64,000 nt of DNA from Cryptomeria japonica (GCF_030272615.1 NC_081406.1:260451386-260515385), one strand, 5' to 3'. Shown: positions 1 to 12,923, numbered from the stretch's first letter. Made by a program: numbers and translations. Notes: generated by a model from the sequence alone, not told the origin.

Positions 1-638
1 TTATTTTGTATTGTAAAAGATCTTATTGATACCCTATGCAAAAACATGATAATTCATTTGGAAAATCTTCATCTCTGCCCTTGTAACACTACTATAGAAA
101 TATTCATACTTGTTTGGGCATTGTTTGCAATGTGCTCAAGATATCATTGGTCTTTCATATGCTTGTGATCACTAAGATTATTGATTATCTTTTGTGCCCT
201 AAGAGTCTCCGGCATGCTTTATCTTAGGTTTGACCTTTCTTACTATGTTATCGCTTTGATGGCCAATGTGACTGCAATATTTAAAGTTTACCCTATCAAT
301 CACTGTTGTTGGTCCATGGTGTGGGCTATAACTAGTATCCTCTATGCTTTTACCATTGTTTTGATTTTGAAGATCACTACACTATGAAAAATCTTTATCA
401 AACCTCTATTACTGTTGGTTGCTGGATTTTGGTCTTTTGATATGACTGACCTAACATTGTCAAAGATCTTATTGATACCACTATGAAAAAACATGATAAT
501 TCATTTGGAAAATCTTCATCTTTGCCCCTGTAACACTACTATAGAAATCTTCATACTCATTTGGGCATTGTTCTCAATGTGTTCAAGGTATCATTGGTCT
601 GTCATATGCTTGTGATCACTGAGATTCTTGATTATCTT
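1..638. repeat. 446-bp tandem repeat array, left part
   Basis: The string TCTTATTGAT with its surroundings recurs at 21, 467 and, after removing inserted element A and its target duplication, at 25186. The spacing is 446 and about 447 bases. The first unit is 21-466. The second begins at 467, is cut at 638 by element A and resumes at 24911. The pieces at 24906-25319 and 32261-32571 belong to the same array. I do not recognise the family. It is the oldest layer at this end because two copia elements sit inside it. Confidence 0.85.
214..387 (+). CDS. 57-codon hydrophobic ORF in repeat unit 1 (hypothetical)
   Basis: An ATG at 214 opens 57 codons ending at 387. The product is hydrophobic, with a central MANVTAIFKVYP block and a C-terminal stretch that could span a membrane. 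The two other copies of the repeat keep a frame of exactly the same length (24933-25106 and 32326-32499) with only substitutions. That could mean past coding selection, or simply recent tandem duplication. No promoter is seen and no family is recognised. Confidence 0.2.
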   Translation: MLYLRFDLSYYVIALMANVTAIFKVYPINHCCWSMVWAITSILYAFTIVLILKITTL

Positions 639-1864
639 TGTTGGCCATTTGGAGGAATTGATTATGTGTTGCATTGATGTTTTGTCATTGATGTCAACAC
701 TAGCTATTTTGGATTCTTTACCAACACCCTTTTGGTCCCAGTAGGTTGAGTGTTTTTTGGTTGGTTTGGATCCAGCATGATCTGGTATGCTCCAGTATGA
801 TTTGGTTATGGAATTGGCTTACTCATGTTCATATTCAGTCAGTTGGTTTTGGTCTGCTGATCAGATGCTATCTTGTTTGCTTGGAAGCCTGGTTTGTGGT
901 TTCGGTAAGTGTTTCATCGGCAAAGCTTTGATGAAGATCTTTGATGAATTGCATAAGTGGTGTTGATGCATCTTCTGGTATGGATTTGGGATGCTGATGG
1001 TGATCATGTTTGAGAGCTGGCAGATTGAGATCATTTCTTTAGCATGTGGACATATATTGGGTCTCAGTGTTATCTAGGTTATGGACTGGCTTAATGTAAC
1101 GTGTAGATTGGACCTCTCGATGTGTTTCCAGGATGTCTTATGAGTTGGATATTATTTATTTGGTCTAAGGCCGACATGTTTTGTAATTATGTAATTGTTT
1201 TATTGTCTATTGGCCGACCTAATTGTTTATGGTCGAGGGTTTGTATATATATGATGTAAGATTTCATTGTAGATCATGGTCAATAGAATGGGATATGGAT
1301 ATGTAATGTGCGAATAATGTAATATCATTCAGGAAGAGGATTTGGTTGATCATTGGAGATCAAATTGGGTTTATGTAAGAGGATTTAGTCCTCTGATATT
1401 GAGCTCAACCGGAACTGTACTTAGGCATAGGAGATGCTATCTTTGCAGTTCATTCATTCTTCCAGATTGTAGTCTGGATTTCTATGTAGTTAGTGAGACT
1501 CCTTTTGTGATGAGCAATGCGCTCTAGGTTGTTGGCTTTCCTGCAAGTACAAACCCCTTACTTGTAATTCACATACTTACTGCAGAAAGTATTATCTAAC
1601 TGTGGATAGGCTTCCTGCTGTGGTTTTTCCCTTTACCGGGTTTTCCATGTATAGTTCTTGATGTCCTATGGATGGTATTTATTCTCTTATTATTGTTTAT
1701 GCTTAATTGGTTTAACTGCTATTATGGTATTTAGTTTAAGCATTCCGATATTAATGTTTTGGGTTCTGGTATTAAAGTTTTAATTGCTAATTTCTTTGAT
1801 ACTCTGTCACAAATGATTCCCCCCCCCCTCTCAGTTGTCTTTTGGTTATTTGAATTGTCTAACA
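639..1864 (+). repeat. 5' LTR of element A
   Basis: 1226 bases, TGTTGG to CTAACA. It carries the module GTGGTTTTTCCC, six bases, then GGGTTTTCCA near 1620-1650. Near the end is a C-run hairpin: stem arms at 1809-1816 and 1831-1838 (ACAAATGA with TCAGTTGT, one mismatch) around a run of ten Cs. Its partner is the 3' LTR, split into 16952-17147 and 23861-24905. Confidence 0.9.
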
Positions 1865-1866
1865 AT

Positions 1867-1878
1867 TGGTATAAGAGC
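1867..1878 (+). other. Primer binding site of element A
   Basis: TGGTATAAGAGC lies two bases after the LTR end. It differs in one base from the initiator-Met tRNA complement TGGTATCAGAGC typical of plant Ty1/copia elements. Confidence 0.85.
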
Positions 1879-1922
1879 TCTGGTCCTCTCTGCAAAAAGC
1901 TTAACTGCTTGAGGAAGATCCT

Positions 1923-2488
1923 ATGGTGAATAACAGTTCAAGTTCATCTAGTTCATCTGGAGCTATCTTTCAGAGAGATATTCCTAGGCTCAATGGAACA
2001 AATTACACAGTATGGAAGATTTAGATGGAGACTCATCTGAGATGTCTCGGTAAGGAGATTTTGGAGATCACACAGAATGGTGTTACACCTCATAATCCGG
2101 CATCTAGAAATCCAAATAGGAGCTTGAGAATGATTGTAGAACAATAGAAGCCCTATTGTGTGCACTTTCTGATCAGCAAATAATGGGATTAACCGACAAA
2201 TCATCTGGAAAGGCTATATGGGATAAGTTGGAGACTCTTAATGAAGGTGACCCTACTATAAATATTGCTAAACTTGATGGTTACCAAGTGAGATATGAAA
2301 ACCTAAAAATGGAAGAAGATGAAAGGATTACTGCATTCATGGAAAGGGTAAATGAGATTGTTATGGTGGAACTCTGAGTAAAGATGAAATTGTTTCTAAA
2401 GTTCTGAGAGCCCTACCACCGGCTTACAAGATGAAGGCTACTACAATTAATCAATTGAGAACAATGGCTAATACTTCTGTCAATAGAG
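1923..2488 (+). pseudogene. Element A gag, N-terminal part
   Basis: The ATG at 1923 starts a serine-rich leader, followed by the copia gag motif LNGTNYTVWKI. A TAG at 2022-2024 (codon 34) interrupts it and is followed at once by ATG (2025). The frame then reads into the gag region seen in C and F (EDERITAFMERVNEI), with a small deletion near 2366 where relatives have the QCCGG segment. Element B cuts the gene at 2488; it resumes near 8379. Gag forms the virus-like particle. This copy cannot make a full protein. Confidence 0.85.
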
Positions 2489-3926
2489 GTGATGGTATGA
2501 TGAAAGAATAAGTATCTGGTAGAATACTGAGAGGACGGGGGGGTGAATCAGTATACTGAAAAACTGATTCAAAGTGCCCAAACTCAAATTTTTATTCAAT
2601 CACACAAAGTAAACTTATCACAGTTAAGATCAATATTCACAAGAATACTTGACATCAACCAGTTTGACTGTTAAGACAACTTTAACAATAAACAACTTCA
2701 ATCTTTATGAACATCAACAATGCTTAAACATTTCTCAACATATTCATCTCTCAAATGCTTCTAGATATCATGCTTTATCAGAAATTAATCTAATCAACAT
2801 ATAAGATCACAACCACAAAAGCATTCACCACTTGACACACAAGTTTATATGTGAAAAACTCAAATAGGTAAAAACCACGGTGAGATGGGACTCACAAAGA
2901 TAGTTATCTGAACTCTTTTGAAGTTCACCCTGTTAGGAGCCAAGCTTGTTAAAGCTTTACAATAAGTCATGTTAAGAACTAATTCCTATTTAGGAATCAC
3001 CCGGTTAAGGGATTTATAAATATGCCTCGATGAAAAGCACAATACGATGTTAGGAGTAACCTCGCTGGAGGATTTAAGAATCCAAGTTAATGGACCACCT
3101 TGTTAGAGGATTTAATGAGTAACCAAGCTTTTTAGAGCTTACCCGATTAAGGGATTTCACTTCTATTGTAATTGTTAGAAAACAACAGGTTTTGTTGATC
3201 TGTCTGAATAGCACTACATTTGCTTGATCAAATCATTCTATAACCTTCAATCTGCCTTTACTCAAAGTACAAATCCATTCATCGGTTAGGCAAATACACA
3301 CTCATAGGTTTCTGCCAATCTTGCCAACTTTGCCAACTCTTTCTACAAACAACTTCATCGACCTTAAATACAAAAACAATTAGGTCGGCAACACAGCAAA
3401 AACCTAATTCTCATCATCAATATTACAAACAAGTCGGTACAATCTTGACCATTAGAAATCATAACAATCTCTTCACATTCTTCAAGAAAATTCCAACTGC
3501 TTCATCGGACTATGTAACTCATCATGCACTATGCATTAGATGCAATCCACTTTGCTCCTTTCCAAGAAATCAAACAAATGCGCCAAATCAATCTGTTCTT
3601 ATCCTCATACAATGATCACACGTGTCTCCATCATTTCCGCTCACTAGATAATAAACCAACAAACTTGATTGGTTAGGGTTTATCAACAAGTAGGGTTTAC
3701 CAGTTACATTGCATAGAAAGTTTTAACCCTTTACACCGGTTTACCGGTTTAACTCACAAACTTGACATACCGGTTTACAACATCTTCCACAAAGTTTAAC
3801 ACACTGGTTACAAGATAAAAGCAATAACAACAATAACATCAGCAATATCATGAATACCATTATACCGGTACAATTGACATCAATGACAATATATCATTAA
3901 TGCAATCCATATGCAAAATGCCAACA
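2489..3926 (-). repeat. 3' LTR of element B
   Basis: The LTR start (TGTTGGCA on the minus strand) is at 3926. The other end is taken as the junction with A gag near 2489-2490, giving about 1.44 kb. The C-run hairpin has arms at 2524-2530 (ATACTGA) and 2548-2554 (TCAGTAT), a perfect 7-bp stem. The terminal bases beyond the hairpin do not match the usual AACA ending, so this edge is inferred. Confidence 0.75.
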
Positions 3927-4277
3927 ATCTCCCCCTTTGGCATTGATGGCAATACAAATATCAATGCCTCTAACTATTGTTGTGATTGGTGAATAGGAAT
4001 CTTGGTTTACATTACCAAGTATTCATCTTGCTCTGTCTGTCTGCAACCTACCGCTGGTTTCCCTAATCAGACACATAATTCTTCTCCTCAATCACATAAT
4101 TCTTCTCCCCCTTTGACAACAATGCCAAAGTGAAAGTAAAACCATGTAATTCTTCTCTCAATGTGCATCAACAACATACTACAACTTGATGCTCCCCCTA
4201 TGGAATATATCCACTTCTTCATCAATCCATGTAAGATTCTACAAGTAATTCAGGGATTGATGCAATCAGCATCATGC
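3927..4277 (-). other. Element B polypurine tract and 3' untranslated region
   Basis: Read on the minus strand, the tract CCAAAGGGGGAGAT abuts the LTR start (3927-3940). A second G-rich copy after GTTGTCAAAG lies near 4105-4120, and further CCCCC runs occur near 4195. The arm TTTGGCATTGATGGCAA (3936-3952) pairs with 3871-3890 inside the LTR, so the plus-strand primer and LTR start lie in the loop of an inverted repeat. Confidence 0.75.
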
Positions 4278-7200
4278 TCAACTAACTTCATGAAGAGGGA
4301 CAACCCCCAATTGACTTCTAAGATACTCAAAAGTGGTTTTAGGCAGAGGTTTGGTAAAGATATTTGCAAGCTGCTCCTTGGTAGAAACATGCTCTAAGAT
4401 AACATCTTTACATTGAACCTTTTCCCTCAAGAAGTGATACTTCAACTCAATGTGCTTTGTCCTTGCATGCAAAAAAGGATTTTTAGATATGTTTATTTCA
4501 CTTGTATTATCACACAAAATATTTATAGGTTTTGATATTTTCATCATAAAACCTTCCAAAATATGCCTCATCCAAATAGCTTGTGTGCAATTCATGTAAG
4601 CTGCTACATACTCAGCTTCAACAGTAGATATTGAAGTACAACTCTGCTTTTTACTACTCCATGAAACTAACCTTCCTGCTAGAAAGAATGCCCCACTGGT
4701 AGTACTCCTTTGGTCATCAATATTTCTTGCCCAATCAGCATTTGTGTATGCCTTCAAGTCAAAATTTCCACCATATGGATACCATAACCATAGTCAACAG
4801 TACCTTTCAGATATCTAAAAATTCTCTTCATTGCCATCAGATGTGCTTCCTTTGGATTCTTCTGAAATCTAGCAACAATACCAATTTCATGGGCAATATC
4901 CGGTCGACTGTGAATAACATAGTGTAATTTTCCAATCATTGATCAGTATTCCTTTTCATCTACAAAATTAGATGCATCATCCTTGGACAACTTACAGCCT
5001 GTAACCATTGGGGTTCCAACTGGTTTACAATCACTCATACCAAAAGTTTTCAACACCTCTTTCACATATTTGGATTGAGTAATGAAAATACCATTCTTCA
5101 TTTGTTGTATCTATAAGCCTATGAAAAATTGTATTTCCCCTACTAATGACATCTTAAACTCATTCTTCATTTCATCTATAAAACTATTTCTCATGTCATC
5201 ATTTCCTCCAAATATAATGTCATCAACAAATACTTCACTAACCAGTATTTCATCTCCTTCAGACTTGAGATAAATGTTGTTGTCATCACTGGTTCTAGCA
5301 AAGCCTATCTTCATCAGATGTGTAGGAAGCCATTCATACCATGCTCTGGGTGCCTACTTTAATCCATACAAAGCTTTATGCAACTTGCATACCATGTCTT
5401 CCTTATCTGTCAAAGCATAACCATCAAGTTGCTCTCTTCCTCCAATATCCCATTCAAAAATGCAGACTTAACATCCATCTGATATACCTTGAACTTCTTA
5501 TGATCTGCAAATGCAAGTAATGTTCTAACACCTTCCAGTCTTGCTACTGGTGCAAAAGTTTCTCCATATTCTTCTCCTTCTTCTTGTGCATAACATTTGC
5601 AGACTAATCTTGCCTTGTTGCGAACTACAACACCATCTTCATTTAACTTGTTTTTGAACACCCATTTAGTACCTATAACATTCTTGTTTACCGATCGGGG
5701 TACCAGGGTCCAAGTGTTGCTCTTCTCAATTTGATCCAATTCCTCCTCCATAGCTTTAACCCAATGATCATCACCAAATGCCTCTTTAGCACTTCTAGGC
5801 TTAAAGGTGGAGATCATACAAGAGTTCTCTCTTATTCTCCTCCTAGTTAGTACTCCAACATCCTTATCCCCAATAATTTGTTTAGGACTGTGATTTAGTC
5901 TCACATACCTAGGTATAACATGATCATTCTCTTTAGGTTTAGCTTCTTCAATGTCATCTTCTTCTAAGTTTATTTGTTCCAGTTGAACAAGTACATCAAG
6001 ATTTGCTTTACTGGTTTCTATCTTAATAGTTTTAGGTTCCAAAAGAAAAATGCAAGGATCTTCATCCTTTTTGTCTGAACTTGTTCCTTCTGCAACTTCA
6101 AGACATTCATCTACACAAACATCAGCACTCTCAACAATTCTCTATGTCCGGTTGTTGAAGCATTTATAGGCATTACTCTTGGTGGAGTAACCAAGAAATA
6201 TGCCTTCATCACTCTTAGCTTCAAAATTGCTTATGTAATCACCTCTCTTAATAAAACATTTGCTTCCAAATATCTTAAAATAGCTAACATCGGGTGATCT
6301 CCCATACCAGTTTCATAAGGGGTTTTTTCCTTACCTTTTTTCATCAGAACTCAGTTCATTATGTAGACCGCTATACTTACAACTTGTCTCCAAAATGTTT
6401 TCACCACACCTCCTTGTATCAACATTGTCCTAGCCGCTTCAACCACTATCTGGTTGTTTCTTTCTTCTATACCATTCTGTTGTGGTGTCCTTGGTGCAAA
6501 AAGTTGTCGCTTGATACCATTCTCATCACAGTACTTAGTGAATTCCACATAAGTAAATTCACCACCTTGATTTGTTCTCAGACATTTAATCTTTTTTCCA
6601 CTCTCTTTTTCAGCTAAGGCTTTGAATGCCTTGAATTTACTAAAAGCTTCATGCTTATCCTTCAAGAATGTGACCCACATCATCCTTGAGCAATCATCAG
6701 TAAGATCTTGAAATATCTATCACCTTGAATGCTTCTTGTTCTTATTGCTCCACATAGATCTATATGAACCAAATCTAACAAGTTCTTTGCTGAGAAGGAC
6801 TTGCTCTTGAAAGTTGAAGAAGTCATCTTTCCTAACTGACATTCTTTACAAAGAGCATTAATTGGTTTGTCTAGGTGAGGTAGACCTCTTACTGTCTTAG
6901 ACTTGCTTACTTTAATAATATTGTCAAAATTATATGACAAAATCTCCTATGCCAAAGCCAGCTATCATCTATCTTTGCAATCAAATAGTTGCTAACTTTA
7001 GGATTAAGATGAAATAGATTACCTTTGGTCTATTTACCGATTGCAATCAATTCACCTTTGTTGTCAAAGATTTTGCACATACCATTCCTGAACTCCAGTG
7101 GGTATCCTTTCTCATTAAGTTGTGCCACACTCAGAAGATTGTGCTTTAGGCCTTCAACCCAATAGACATCGTCAGCACTGCTCTTCCCATTAAGAGAAAT

Positions 7201-8373
7201 AACTCCCTTGCCTTTAACCATATAGGGTGAGTCATTGCCAAATCTAACAACATCGCCATCAAATTCCTTTAGGGAAAGAAATTTGCTCCAATCACCGGTC
7301 ATGTGATGTGAACAACCACTATCAATGATCCAATCATCAGAGTTATCCATTCTGGATACTAGTGCCCTCTGATCTGATATTTCTTCCTTAATAGCTACAA
7401 ACACAATATCTTCACTAGCATCATCATCAGATTCTTCATCAGTAATACCACTGTCAATAGCTACAAGACAATCTTTCTTGCCTTTACCCTTATACTTCGT
7501 AAATTTGTCTCTTTTGTACTCATTTTCACCATTAGGGCAATTAGCTGCTATATGACCAATTTTGTTGCATGCAAAACATTTTAAAGGTGGCTTACCTTTA
7601 TATTTACTAGTGCCTCTAGGAAGTCATTTTGCCAACAATGCTTCTAGTTCCATTAAGTTGTCTTCATCATCAGCATCTCTACTGGATCTAGATTCATAGC
7701 TATGGCTAGCATCTTTACTTCTTCTCACAGATGGGTTAGAGACAGAAGCTTTGAATGCAAATTCTGATCTCTGTACACTACCATCATAGCCATTTAGTTC
7801 AAAAGCAGTAAGTTTTCCAATAATAGAGTCAAGAGATACCTTAGATTTGTTAATGGACTTCAGCTCCTAAATAGCTGCAACTCAGATAGCATTGACCGAT
7901 AGTAGGGTTCTCAGTACCTTACTGATCACTGTGGCATCTTCCACTTTCCCTCCTGCACTCTTTATCTCTCCAACTATCTCTTTTATCCTCTGACCATACT
8001 GCTGGATATTCTCACCTTCAGACATTCTCATATCATCAAACTTTCCTCTTAGACTCTCTTCTTTAGCAATCTTGACATGTTCATCACCGCTATAAATATC
8101 TTCTAGTTTCTTCCATACTTCATATGTAGTTTCAAGACCATGAACATCTATATATTCAACATCAGACAGGGAACTAATAATAGCCTCTAATGCTGGATGA
8201 TTTTCTTGTTGTTCTTTCTTCTGATCATCAGTCAGGGTTCCAGTAGGTGTAATATACTTAGTTTCTATATGATCCAAATACTGACTACCAAGACTCTTCA
8301 TGTAAATCTTCATTCTATCGCTCCATATTTTATAGTTATCTTTGTTGAACTTCAGACCTTCTTTCTTCATCAT
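4278..8373 (-). pseudogene. Element B gag-pol polyprotein, degenerate
   Basis: ATGATGAAG at 8373 starts a gag with KFNKDNYKIWSDRMK. A zinc knuckle (CFACNKIGHIAANC) lies near 7540-7590. Protease DSG is at 7315-7323 within WIIDSGCSHHMTG. Then follow integrase (TNQGGEFT and PQQNGIEERN near 6470-6580), RT with VDD at 5219-5227 (FVDDIIFGG), and RNase H ending in PLHEVS at 4278. Several stops and frameshifts divide it, for example after 7882 and near 7030, 5410 and 4940. It would have encoded all enzymes needed for copia transposition; it is now inactive. Confidence 0.9.
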
Positions 8374-9842
8374 GAGAGATACCTTGGTTGGGAAAATATC
8401 TGCTTTTGAGCTTGAAGAATTTGGACCTTCTGGAGCTGTGAAGTCTAAACCTGCTTTTCATGCATCTGCATCATCAACCAGTAAGCAAGATTGGAAAGCT
8501 TTATATGCAAAGGAATTGGATGATATGAAGAGAGAAGATAACAAGTTTCAACAACTTGAACAACTATTTTCTAGAAGAGTACCTAAAGGACTGATAGGAA
8601 GTAAGTATGAAGGAAAATCACCTTTTAAATGTTTTACATGTAATAAGATTGGTCATTTTGCATCTAAATATCCTAAAAGGAATTCAAGATTTGAAGAAAG
8701 AGTTAGAAGATCATTTAAGCCTAACCCTGGATATCAGAACAAGTATAAGTACAGGAAAAACATAGACAAATCATGCTACATAGCGAATGAGGAAGGTGTT
8801 ACTGATTCTGATGATGTACCGGTAGAAGACTCTACTAGTGGTTTCAGTAATGGGAAGGAATGGGTGTTCTTGGCTATCAAGGAAGATCTTCTGGCACTGG
8901 AAGAAAATGTACCTGAAGAGAAGGCACTTGCTGCTAAAATTGAAGACAAGGATGAATGGGTAATTGACAGTGGTTGTTCACATCATATGACTGGAGATAA
9001 AGGGAAGTTTCTATCTTTGAAAGAATTTGATGGTGGTATGGTTAGATTTGGAGATGACAAAGCATGTATGATCAAAGGAAAAAGAACTATATCATTAGAT
9101 GGTAAGAACAATACTGATAATGTTTATTATGTTGAAGGTTTGAGGCATAATCTTTTGAGTGTAGGACAATTGGTGGATAAGGGATTTCAATTATAGTTCA
9201 AGGATGGAAAATGCAAAATCATTAATAGATCTGGTTTGGAGATTGCAATCGGTACACAGACAAAAGGTAATATATTTCATTTGAATTTTGGTGAGAAGAC
9301 ATGTTTGATTGCACAAATTGATGAGAGTTGGCTATGGCATAAGAGGCTATGTCATGTGAATTTTGATTGCGTTGTAAAGATCAATTCAACTAAGGTAGAT
9401 AGAGATATACCTAAGATTGTGAAGCCCTATAATTCGATATGTAAAGAATGTCAAATGGGTAAATAGGTCATAACCTCTTTTAGGAGTATACAAGATAAAT
9501 CTAATGATGTTCTTGATCTTATTCATACTTTCAAGGTGATAGATATTTCATGCTAATCATTGATGATTATTCTAGAATGATGTGGGTTACTTTTCTAAGG
9601 GAGAAATTTGAAGCTTTTGAAAAGTTAAAAATCTTTAAGGCTAAAGTTGAGACAGAGACAAGATTGAAGATTAAATGTTTGAGGTCAGATCATGGTGGAG
9701 AATTCACATCTGATGAGTTTAATAACTTTTGTGAGAAGCATGGTATAAGGAGACAATTTTCTATTCCCTAGACACCTCAGCAGAATGAAGTTGTGGAAAG
9801 GAAGAACATAACTATCTTGGATGCTGCTAGAACAATGATGAT
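8374..9842 (+). pseudogene. Element A gag C-terminus, protease and integrase core
   Basis: The gag resumes from B with LVGKISAFELEEFG. The zinc knuckle at about 8630-8675 reads CFTCNKIGHFASKYP, so its last Cys is Tyr. Protease DSG is at 8966-8974 (VIDSGCSHHMTG). The pre-integrase segment ESWLWHKRLCHVNFD (about 9325-9370) and the integrase core (DDYSRMMWVTF, then SDHGGEFTS) follow. Stops at 9194-9196 and 9464-9466 and a deletion near 9530 (the DLCGPART segment is missing) break it. Solo LTR D interrupts it at 9847. Confidence 0.9.
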
Positions 9843-9847
9843 GGAAG

Positions 9848-10747
9848 TGTTGGCATTATACACTCAGATGAGAATGGTTGATGCTGTCATTGATGGCAAC
9901 CAACTGGTAACATGGTTCACAAGTTATACCAGCAATAGACTTCACCTACTGGCACCGATAGTCACTACAAGGGTTACTCACACCAACATCCAGTTACACC
10001 AGCAGTAGATCATACTGGCAGTCCAAGCCGACTTAGAAATAATATTTTTTTGTATTGTAATTATATTTGTATAGCCAACATGATGTATTGTAAAGACTCA
10101 TATATGTATGAGATCTTATAGGTCATTTGTAATGTAAGAATGTAAGAAAATATGTATGTAGGTATGTATGAAAGCGGTATATGAGAGTGAATAATTGTAT
10201 ATGCATTTTGATGTATTTATCTTATGAGCAAATAAGAGCAGAGTAGAGCAAAGACTATTATGTGAAAGAAGAATCATTCAGCAACATGGTTTTGGCAGAG
10301 GTATCAGTCAGAGCTTAAACTGGTACTGAATCCAGCATTGCAGATGCTATTTTGAGAAGTACATTGTTATTGGATTTAACCATCCAATTGTAGTCAGTGG
10401 GACTCCATTTTGTTGTTGAGAAGTGAGCTCTAGGCAGTTGGCCTTCCTGCATGTGTAGGCCCCTATTGTACTAAGTAATATTTATTCATATTGGCCAGTG
10501 AATAAATATTGTGGGTCACAAATCCCACCAAGGTTTTTCCCCTACCGGGTTTCCTCAACAAAAATATCTATGTTATGGTGTGCATTGATGCTTATTCTTT
10601 TGTTTCTCTTTACTGCATTATTATTTGCTTACTGGTATATTAATTTGGGTTATAAAGTTGCAAATAAGTTAAAATATTTCATCTACTAGTTAGACACTGA
10701 TTCACCCCCCCCTCTCAGTGTCTTTGGGACTAACCAAGTATCTAACA
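9848..10747 (+). mobile_element. Solo LTR D
   Basis: A single 900-base LTR, TGTTGGCATT to ATCTAACA, is flanked by GGAAG at 9843-9847 and 10748-10752. The second GGAAG continues A's integrase frame, so the internal part was lost by LTR-LTR recombination after insertion. The hairpin is a perfect 9-bp stem, AGACACTGA (10692-10700) with TCAGTGTCT (10715-10723), around eight Cs. The family matches LTR K at the right window edge and resembles G. Confidence 0.93.
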
Positions 10748-10752
10748 GGAAG

Positions 10753-12880
10753 CTAGTCTACCTCATATCTACTGGAGAGAAGTAGTGAGCACAACGGTTC
10801 ATACATTCAACAGAGGACATATCAAAGGAGAAACTGGTAAGACACCTTATGAATTATGGTTTGGCAATACACCTACAGTTAAGTATTTCAAAATCTTTGG
10901 TAGTAAATGTTATATCAGGAAAGATGATATCATTGGCAAATTTGATCCTAGATGTGATGAAGGCATATTTCTTGGTTATTCTAATGAAATAAAGGCATAT
11001 AGATTATATAACAAGAGATTGAAGAGTTTTGTGGAGAGTGCTAATGTCAAGGTGGATGAGCTAAGTAGAAGTCAAATCAGAGTTTATGAGCAAGAACCAG
11101 CAATGGAAATGATTATATCTGAACCAGTAGCATCTTTACTGGAGCAGAGTGTTGAACCAGTTACTCCGGCAGTATCAGAAAATTCTATAGTAACAAAAGA
11201 ATTGGGAAGAGGAACAAAGAGTCAGAAGACTCCTAGGTATGTGAGATTGAATCATTCAAAATATCAGATCATTGGGGAGAAGATCAATGGAGTGATGACA
11301 AGAAGAATATTGGCAACTAATGAGGTATGTCTAATTTCTCAAGTTGAACCAGCATCAGTAATTGAAGCATGCAAAGATAAGTGTTGATTGAAAGCTATGG
11401 AAGAAGAATTAGATCAGATTGAGAAGAATAACACATGGACTTTAGTTCCTCAACCTAAAAATAAGAATATTATTGGAACTAAATGGGTTTTTAGGAATAA
11501 ATTGAATGAGGATGGTCAAGTTGTAAGGAATAAGGCTTGATTGGTCTGTAAAGGATATTCTCAGAAGGAAGGAATTGATTATGGTGATACTTTTGCATCT
11601 ATAGCTAGGATTGAAGCTGTAAGATTATTTCTTGCATATGCTACCCATAAAAACTACAAGGTTTATTAGATGGATGTTAAGTGTACATTTTTGAATGGGG
11701 ATCTTGATGAGGAAGTTTATATTAAGCAACCTAATGGTTTTTCACTTTCAGATGATACAAACATGGTTTGCAGGTCAAGGAAAGCTTTATATGGATTGAA
11801 ACAGGCACCTAGAGCTTGGTATTCAAGGTTGGATAAATATATTTTGAAGCTTGGTTTTACTAAAGGTAATGCTAACAGTAATTTATATATAAGGTCACTG
11901 ATGATGATATACTGATTATTGAAGTATTTGTTGATGACATCATTTTTGGAGGTGAAGATAAGTTATGCATGGAATTTTCTAAAAATATGGAGAAAGAATT
12001 TGAAATGTCTATGATTGGGGAAATGAAATTTTTCTTAGGTTTGCAGAGTACTCAGACTAACAAAGGTATTTTCATCTATCAAACTAAGTATGCTAAGGAA
12101 TTGTTGAAGAAATTTGGTATGGGAGATTCTAAACCAGTAAGTACTCCTATGGTTACAAGCGAGAAATTGACAAGGAAAGATGTTTCTACACCGCTAAATC
12201 CTGCTAGATATAAATCTGTGATTGGAGGTTTGCTTTATATGACTCAGACTAGGCCTGACATAATGAATGTTGTTTGTACTGCATCTAGATTTCAAAGTGA
12301 TCCTAGAGAAAATCATGAGAGTGTGGTGAAAAGAATTTTTAGATACTTCCAAGGTACATCTTAATATGGTTTGTGGTACCCTAAGGATGATGACTTTACT
12401 TTATGTGCATACACAGATGCTGATTGGGCTGAAGATATTGATGACCGAAAAAGTACTTTCGCTGGAGCTTTCTTTCTTGGAAAGAAGTTGGTTTCATGGA
12501 TAAACAAGAAACAATCATGTACTTATTTATCTACTACTAAAGCTGAGTATGTTCCTACTGCTAGTAACTGTACACAGGTTCTATGGATGAAACAAATGTT
12601 GAAGTATATCAAAGTGCATTGCATTGGACCGGTAGTTATTCACTGTGATAACTCTGTTGTTATTGACATATCAAAGAATCCAGTATTTCACTCTAAGACA
12701 AAGCACATATCTATCAAGTATAAATTTTTGAAGGAGAAGGTGAAAGAAAATGAAGTTAGACTGGTTTATGTGAACACTAAAGAGTAGATTGCAGATATTT
12801 TCACTAAACTTTTGCCTAAAGAAACATTTGAGTACCTGAGAGACAGGTTAGGGGTTTCTGCCCCTCCCGTGGAGAACTGA
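10753..12880 (+). pseudogene. Element A integrase C-terminus, reverse transcriptase and RNase H
   Basis: The frame continues from before D with YWREVV-type integrase sequence, GSKCYIRKDD and a Thr/Glu-rich linker. RT follows: TKWVFRNKLNEDG near 11470, VDD at 11930-11938 in FVDDIIFGG. RNase H (YTDADWAEDIDDRKST near 12410) ends in RLGVSAPPVEN at 12880. In-frame stops include 11384-11386, a TGA near 11537, TAG 11667-11669 and TAG 12785-12787; there is a frameshift near 11890-11910. Several of these stops are at positions where related copies have Gln. Confidence 0.9.
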
Positions 12881-12923
12881 TTGATTCTTTTTGGCATCAG
12901 TTCGGTATGCATTATCTGAGATG
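12881..12923 (+). other. Element A 3' untranslated region, first piece
   Basis: Short sequence after the pol stop, resembling the same region of C (GGCATGCAT near 30755). It is cut by element E after AGATG (12919-12923). Confidence 0.6.

Larger units (their letters stand above)
2489..8373 (-). mobile_element. Element B: copia element lacking its 5' LTR, inside A gag
   Basis: On the minus strand it holds gag, protease, integrase, RT, RNase H and one 3' LTR. At the right end host gag sequence begins directly beside the gag start codon: there is no leader, primer site or 5' LTR. Host sequence around the junctions reads CAAT-AGAG[G] on the left and AGAGA-TACC on the right. That is a possible 5-bp target duplication with one difference, and removing B restores A's gag. 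It is a different family from A, C and F by LTR length and gag sequence. Confidence 0.85.
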
